DNA of 27,796 nucleotides from an uncultured Planctomycetales bacterium. GTDB lineage: Bacteria; Planctomycetota; Planctomycetia; Pirellulales; S012-138. The stretch is from contig CALJLD010000032.1 in the NCBI GenBank assembly GCA_937982665.1, forward strand, positions 1 through 27,796. Reading direction: 5' to 3'. Shown piece after piece: positions 23,458 through 27,796 of the stretch. The translations under genes and the position numbers were made by a program. The notes below the pieces were generated by a model. The model worked only from the letters and a program-made list of their open reading frames with translations. It had not been told where the DNA came from and ran no database searches. How positions within the stretch are numbered: position 1 is the stretch's first letter; each line of letters starts with the position of its first letter.

Positions 23458-24021
23458 ATGAAGTACGAGGTCGAGCAAAAGTTCCGCGTCGGTGACTTTG
23501 GTTCAATCGAAGCGGCTGTGACAGCCCGCGGCGGACAGTTTACCGCTCCGCAGCGGCAGGTTGATCGCTATTTCAATCATCCTGCGCGCGATTTCTCGCA
23601 AACGGACGAGGCTCTGCGCGTTCGCAGCGTCGGCGAAGAGAATTGTATCACCTACAAAGGACCGAAGATCGACGCGACCACCAAGACCCGCCGCGAGATT
23701 GAGACGGCAATAGCGTCAGGCGAAGCTCCAGCCGGCCAATTTGCCCAGATGTTTGCGGAGTTGGGGTTCACTGAAACGGCCACTGTTCAAAAGCAACGCC
23801 GCTCTGCGCAGCTTCAGCAGGCGGGCTTTGAAATTGAAGTGACGCTCGACGTCGTGGATCAAGTGGGAAACTTTGTTGAGCTTGAAACCGCAGCAAACGA
23901 TGACAATCTGGACGCCGCGCGTGCCGCATTGACTAACGTCGCCGCCGAGCTTGGTCTGCGCGAGGTTGAGCGTCGCAGCTATTTGGAGCTCTTGTTGGAA
24001 TTTCAGCAGAGAGAGAAGTAA
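23458..24021 (+). CDS. CYTH domain protein (class IV adenylate cyclase/CyaB-like)
   Basis: CYTH/triphosphate tunnel metalloenzymes act on triphosphate substrates with divalent metals. The 187-residue protein shows the ExExK signature at its start (Glu4, Glu6, Lys8 in KYEVEQKF). Basic and acidic tunnel positions follow: DEALRVRSVGE, ITYKGPK, TRREIE, then RRSAQL, FEIEVTLDVVDQVGNFVELE near 125-143, and the C-terminal SYLELLL. This layout matches CyaB-type proteins, annotated as class IV adenylate cyclase, but many members are thiamine or inorganic triphosphatases. The actual substrate is open. The start ATG 23458 matches the family; the ribosome site is weak. The membrane-protein gene follows immediately and is probably co-transcribed. 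Confidence 0.88.
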   Translation: MKYEVEQKFRVGDFGSIEAAVTARGGQFTAPQRQVDRYFNHPARDFSQTDEALRVRSVGEENCITYKGPKIDATTKTRREIETAIASGEAPAGQFAQMFAELGFTETATVQKQRRSAQLQQAGFEIEVTLDVVDQVGNFVELETAANDDNLDAARAALTNVAAELGLREVERRSYLELLLEFQQREK

Positions 24022-24042
24022 GCATTGACCTGCCAAGTGCGT

Positions 24043-24612
24043 ATGTCGCAGATGGACGCTAATCCTTACCGATCACCAGAAACCGCAACAGCTGACGACC
24101 ATACTGGCGGCGAAGTCAGCCGTCAGGCCGATCATTTGTTGCAACTTGCCCAAGCTTCAAGGCTGGCACATGCCACCTTTGCTCTGCCCATTGCCGTTGG
24201 ACTCGTGCTCGCGACCATCTGCGCATTCTTGATGAGCGTGGCACCGGGGTTAGCGTTGTTCCTTGGGCTGATCTCGCTGGTCGTTGTTCCGCTCGCGGCG
24301 ATTCCAGGTCAAATCATTGTGACACTTCAACTTTGGCGGTTAACGTCGCAGAACATTCCGGTTGTTCTCTCATTCTTTCCCGTTGTTGGCTTCATTCCCA
24401 TTGTCCAAGGTGTTCGGGAAGCTGAGCAAGTGCTGCGCGAACACAATGTAACCCTGGGCTGGCTGGGACCGCCGAGACTTGAGATTGAACGCCTGTTAAG
24501 AAGCTACGACCAGGCAGTGCTCGAGGAATCAGGCTCTCAGCACACTCACGAACCGAGTGTCAAAACAAACTCTGCTGCTCGCCAAACTTCTCCAGATATT
24601 GTTTCAACTTGA
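24043..24612 (+). CDS. small membrane protein with N-terminal NPYxSP motif
   Basis: The protein (189 residues from ATG 24043) begins MSQMDANPYRSPETA. An NPYxSP-type motif right after the start is common in planctomycete membrane proteins of unknown function. Two or three hydrophobic segments follow: about 46-68 (HATFALPIAVGLVLATICAF), 70-95 and 112-125 (VVLSFFPVVGFIPIV). The C-terminal third is hydrophilic. Starts at TTG 24025 (GAGAGAAG upstream, four bases after the CYTH stop), ATG 24043 and ATG 24052 are all possible; the motif position favours one of the ATGs. Its last 53 bases overlap the 3' end of the photolyase gene on the other strand. Function unknown. Confidence 0.65.
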   Translation: MSQMDANPYRSPETATADDHTGGEVSRQADHLLQLAQASRLAHATFALPIAVGLVLATICAFLMSVAPGLALFLGLISLVVVPLAAIPGQIIVTLQLWRLTSQNIPVVLSFFPVVGFIPIVQGVREAEQVLREHNVTLGWLGPPRLEIERLLRSYDQAVLEESGSQHTHEPSVKTNSAARQTSPDIVST

Positions 24613-26095
24613 GTTTGCGCCTCGTGCTATCGCAACTCATGTAGCGAATCTTTCCGAAGATTTCGCGCTCAGGACCCCAGGCGCGATCATAGCGGCCCAA
24701 GATCCAAAAGATGCCGGAATACGAATTCGGGTCTCGCCCATCAACAGCGTACTTGTTATTGAGTTCGATCATCACGGCTAACGCATCGCGCGGGCTTTGT
24801 GTCCATTCCAAGATTTTCTTGCCCCACAACATTCGCATGTAGTTGTGCATGCGTCCTTCCAGCACTAACTGCCGTTGGGCCGCGTTCCAAATCTCGTCGT
24901 GAGTCTGTGCCGCGGCAAACTCCTCCAGACTGTAAACAAACTCGCGTTCGTCGTCGGCATGGTCTGCCAGCGTGGCCTGAGCCCAATCCGGCAAAGACTC
25001 GAAGCTGTCATAGTTTTCAACTTTGCTGCACATGTTGAAACCCAGCTCTCGCCAGGTCACCAACTCATCCAAGAATGCGTCGGCATTCTCGCTGACCTCA
25101 TCCCAAAGCCGCTTCTGGCCGAGTTTCTTGTCATCCGCCGCTGGCTTCCAACCTTCAAGTTCGAAAACGCGCTGCACAACTCCGTGTGCGGAAATGTGGC
25201 CGAAGTGCAGATAAGGTGACAGCCCGCTAGTGACGGGTTCGTCGGGATGATTGCGACTTTCGCCATACGATGAAAAGTTCGCATCCAGGAAATCTTTCAG
25301 CGTGGATGCCGCTGCTGCGCTACCGCCGCGAAACATGGCCGGAGCGACTTTGTGGTCCAGCGGCAATTTTGCGAGAAGTGCCTCAAGTTGCGGAGAGACG
25401 CTGAATGCTGGATTACTAACGACCGAGAATTCATCCAGCGCCGCCGAGGGCCAACGCTTCGAGATCGCCTTGGGTAACTCGTCCAGTTGCGGCAACTTGA
25501 CGCCTCGCAACGGATCGAGCTTGGGAAACTCCTGCAAATGTTGCCTGAGGTTTTTCTGCAAGAAGCGGCGGAAGTCATACGCCCGAGCGAAGACCTTGTC
25601 AGCGGCCCGCATCGGCAGCAACCCGTTGCTGTCGATGGATTCCATTCGCACGCCGCATTTTTTTGCCGCAGCTGCGGTCATTCGCGGCAAGAAGAAGCAA
25701 GGATAATCGTCCGTCACAATCAAACAGGCGTGCCTGGCGAGCGCGGCCAATAGACCACTGCCGGCACCGTTCTCCGGTTCCAAATAGGGAAAATATGTGA
25801 CAGACTTCCCGGCGAGCAACTTTGCGTTCGCGACCATTCCTTCGATCACAAACGCATGCAGCCGATCGCTGGCCCATTGGTAGCCACAGCGCAACGGCTC
25901 AAACACAACCAGCGGCTTGCCGAGTTCCTTTGCCCAATCGACAGCTCGCTGCAGCGCAAAATTGGATCGAGTTCGCCGAGCGGCGATCATCCAATACAGC
26001 ACGAAATCGGCTTTCGCGCGCACAGGCTCTGCGTTGAGAGTACGCGCGCGCACCTGGGGAACGCTCGACCCTCGCAATTCTCCATCGATGCTCAA
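24560..26095 (-). CDS. phr: class II deoxyribodipyrimidine photolyase
   Basis: Photolyase uses FAD and blue light to split cyclobutane pyrimidine dimers in DNA. The 511-residue protein has an N-terminal antenna-type domain (DFVLYWMIAARRTRSNFAL near 30-48) and a C-terminal FAD domain. Class II hallmarks are GRMHNYMRMLWGKKILEWT (414-432), DGRDPNSYSGIFW, and AWGPEREIFGKIRYMS (472-487). The segment SGLSPYLHFGHISAH is also typical. Class II enzymes occur in some bacteria, archaea and eukaryotes, and planctomycetes would be a reasonable host. The start is TTG 26095, with GGAG six bases upstream. It converges on, and overlaps by 53 bases, the NPYxSP membrane gene. No other repair gene is adjacent. 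Confidence 0.95.
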   Translation of the reverse strand: MSIDGELRGSSVPQVRARTLNAEPVRAKADFVLYWMIAARRTRSNFALQRAVDWAKELGKPLVVFEPLRCGYQWASDRLHAFVIEGMVANAKLLAGKSVTYFPYLEPENGAGSGLLAALARHACLIVTDDYPCFFLPRMTAAAAKKCGVRMESIDSNGLLPMRAADKVFARAYDFRRFLQKNLRQHLQEFPKLDPLRGVKLPQLDELPKAISKRWPSAALDEFSVVSNPAFSVSPQLEALLAKLPLDHKVAPAMFRGGSAAAASTLKDFLDANFSSYGESRNHPDEPVTSGLSPYLHFGHISAHGVVQRVFELEGWKPAADDKKLGQKRLWDEVSENADAFLDELVTWRELGFNMCSKVENYDSFESLPDWAQATLADHADDEREFVYSLEEFAAAQTHDEIWNAAQRQLVLEGRMHNYMRMLWGKKILEWTQSPRDALAVMIELNNKYAVDGRDPNSYSGIFWILGRYDRAWGPEREIFGKIRYMSCDSTRRKLKLKQYLEKFGEQQSLF

Positions 26096-26101
26096 ACTGA
26101 A

Positions 26102-26105
26102 CTCC
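26102..26105 (-). promoter_or_regulatory. Shine-Dalgarno site for the TTG start of phr
   Basis: The coding strand reads GGAG six bases before TTG 26095. No upstream ATG or GTG in frame is a better choice. Confidence 0.55.
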
Positions 26106-26297
26106 GGTTGCGTTTCCGCACTGGGATCATTTCCGCCGATCGCTCAAACACGCTGCGTGCTAGCACGCGGCAAGGGCATCGTGTGCCACATCTGACTGCC
26201 GTTGGGGACTGCATAGCTCGCATGGTATAAGTGAACATCTGGCCCGCCAAGGACGGCGCGGCAAGCTCACAAGGATTCGCGCTGTTGGGTAAAACGG

Positions 26298-27796
26298 ATG
26301 CAAAGCGCGCGACGATTCGACCCGGCGCCATCAACTGACAGCGACACACGCTCGCGATATCTGCACGCCGCGCTGCCGCAAATCCCGCGGCTGCTGGGAA
26401 TGCTGGACCGCAACCCGTACCGCCACACGTATGGGTGCTTTGATCGCCAGTTCTGGCACTATCGCACGGCTTGCTTCCCCTCGGAAATGTACCAGGAGGG
26501 CGTGTTGCCGCTGGCACTTGTCTATGCGCATGACCTGCTTGGCAACCGTTGGTACAAGAGCCAGCCTTTGCGCGAATGGATCATCGCCGGCTTGCGCTAT
26601 TCCGCGGAAAGTTGCCATGCTGACGGATCGTGCGACGACTACTACCCGTTCGAGCGCGCGCTCGGTGCGGCGGTGTTCTCCTTTTGCGCGGCGACGGAAG
26701 CCGCGCGGCTGATCGAATTGAGTGATCGTGACGCCGACAACGAACCAATCTTCAACTGGCTGCGACTCCGGGCACGTTGGATTGGCACAAACGGCGAGTC
26801 CGGCACCCTGGCCAATCACCACGCCTTGGCGGCTTTGGGGTTGTTTCGCTTTGCAGCGTTGATCGGCGAATCAGAATTCGCCCAAACCGCGGCGCAGAAG
26901 CTAGCCGAAGTGCTCGACATGCAGCACGACGAAGGCTGGTTTTGCGAATACGGTGGAGCCGACCCTGGCTATCAAACCGTGACGATCGATTGTCTTGCCA
27001 AGATTCGTGCGATCCTTGCCGAAAACCCTTCGCTTGCTCGCGCCGCCTCGGAACATGGATGCACCACGGAGCGGCTTGAGGATTCGCTTGTGGCGGCTGT
27101 TGACTTCTGTGAGTTGTTCATCCAACCGGATGGTGGCTTCGGCGGAGCGTACGGATCGCGTGGCACGCTGCACTTTTATCCACACGGTTTTGAACTGCTT
27201 GCTGGCGGTTCGTTCCGCGCGGCAAAGCCGGCAGCCCGCCTGGCTCACGCTTTCCGACATGCGCTGGAGCAGGACGCAATCGGCCACTTTGATGATGATC
27301 GCATGTTCGTTCATCGGTTGGGCAACCTGATCGAGGCCTATCTCGACGCGGCTGACAGTTCTCCGCCGCTGTCTCAACGCAACAACGCGGAGGTTCGCCA
27401 GCTGGAAGGCGCTGGCTTGCTGGTCGTTCGAGATGCAAAGCGGCACGCCGTCGTCTCGTCCGCGCGCGGTGGAGTCTTTGCGTGGCACAGCGAAGAATCG
27501 AATTCACACATCGAGGTCGGCACGAACGCCAGCCTGGGTGATGCAGGGCTGATCGTAGAATTCGGCGATGGGCGCATTGCCGTATCGCAATCACATGATC
27601 GCGAGCGGGAAGTGGCATTCCATCGGACGAAGGACAGCAAAGGCGAGCGGGTCCAGCTTACCGTGCAGGGACCATTGCACATCGCCAAGTTTGAGACGGT
27701 CACGCCATTCAAGCAAAGCGTATTGCACATCGGCATGATGACCATCGGCCGCTTTGTGAGGACGCTTGTGCGGAAAGTCTTGCAACGGCGTGTGAT
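26298..27796 (+). CDS. heparinase II/III-like polysaccharide protein, 3' truncated by window edge
   Basis: An open frame from ATG 26298 runs to the right edge, giving 499 codons without a stop. The first ~350 residues look like an alpha/alpha toroid with repeated helices and aromatic-rich motifs: YGCFDRQFWHYR (45-56), NHHALAALGLF (173-183), EYGGADPGYQT (217-227) and SRGTLHFYPHGFE (287-299). From about 365 the pattern becomes beta-strand rich. This toroid-plus-sandwich layout recalls heparinase II/III-like proteins, which often lie in exopolysaccharide clusters, so an extracellular-polysaccharide locus may continue to the right. Catalytic residues cannot be assigned and activity is inferred. 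No signal peptide is visible. The frame opens at 26235 and this ATG is the first start, with a weak ribosome site. Confidence 0.75.
   Translation, partial: MQSARRFDPAPSTDSDTRSRYLHAALPQIPRLLGMLDRNPYRHTYGCFDRQFWHYRTACFPSEMYQEGVLPLALVYAHDLLGNRWYKSQPLREWIIAGLRYSAESCHADGSCDDYYPFERALGAAVFSFCAATEAARLIELSDRDADNEPIFNWLRLRARWIGTNGESGTLANHHALAALGLFRFAALIGESEFAQTAAQKLAEVLDMQHDEGWFCEYGGADPGYQTVTIDCLAKIRAILAENPSLARAASEHGCTTERLEDSLVAAVDFCELFIQPDGGFGGAYGSRGTLHFYPHGFELLAGGSFRAAKPAARLAHAFRHALEQDAIGHFDDDRMFVHRLGNLIEAYLDAADSSPPLSQRNNAEVRQLEGAGLLVVRDAKRHAVVSSARGGVFAWHSEESNSHIEVGTNASLGDAGLIVEFGDGRIAVSQSHDREREVAFHRTKDSKGERVQLTVQGPLHIAKFETVTPFKQSVLHIGMMTIGRFVRTLVRKVLQRRV

Overview
The window looks like a chromosomal segment of a planctomycete, probably from the Pirellulales. 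This is inferred from several things: a bL9 with a basic N-terminal extension, a small membrane protein opening with an NPYxSP motif, a very large exported family-10-glycosylhydrolase-like protein, a DUF1569 gene, frequent TTG starts and patchy Shine-Dalgarno use. There is no database match behind this placement. The DNA is moderately GC-rich, coding is dense, and I see no tRNA, rRNA, CRISPR array, insertion sequence or prophage.

Left part (1-8232). The 3' end of an unidentified gene meets a DUF1569 (DinB-like) gene tail to tail. A cytochrome P450 follows on the minus strand, and a spacer with three 17-bp tandem repeats and a hairpin lies between these two minus-strand genes. The P450 diverges from a plus-strand information-processing cluster: rplY (bL25), pth, rpsF (bS6), ssb, rplI (bL9), dnaB and acpS. 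These genes serve translation, ribosome rescue, DNA replication and acyl-carrier-protein activation. rpsR (bS18), often found between ssb and rplI, is absent.

Middle part (8233-16886). acpS converges on a minus-strand BtrH-like/DUF4872 acyltransferase candidate. Between them lie two near-identical REP-like hairpins in opposite orientation. lepA (EF-4) lies upstream of the BtrH-like gene on the same strand. A divergent multi-pass membrane protein is followed by rpsO (bS15) and pnp (PNPase), the conserved rpsO-pnp pair, which ends in a textbook intrinsic terminator.

Right part (16887-27796). A 1315-residue exported protein with a family-10-glycosylhydrolase-like core converges on an exported S41-family peptidase with an N-terminal Ig-like domain. 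A 527-nt gene-free stretch follows. Then come a MoaD/ThiS-type sulfur carrier, a CYTH (CyaB-like) protein, an NPYxSP membrane protein whose 3' end overlaps that of a class II photolyase, and finally the 5' 499 codons of a heparinase-like polysaccharide protein that runs off the right edge.

I found no clear novel multigene system. The most interesting items are the BtrH-like protein next to acpS, the paired REP-like element, the 17-bp repeat/hairpin spacer, the S41 protein with a substituted catalytic lysine, the giant exported protein and the truncated heparinase-like gene.
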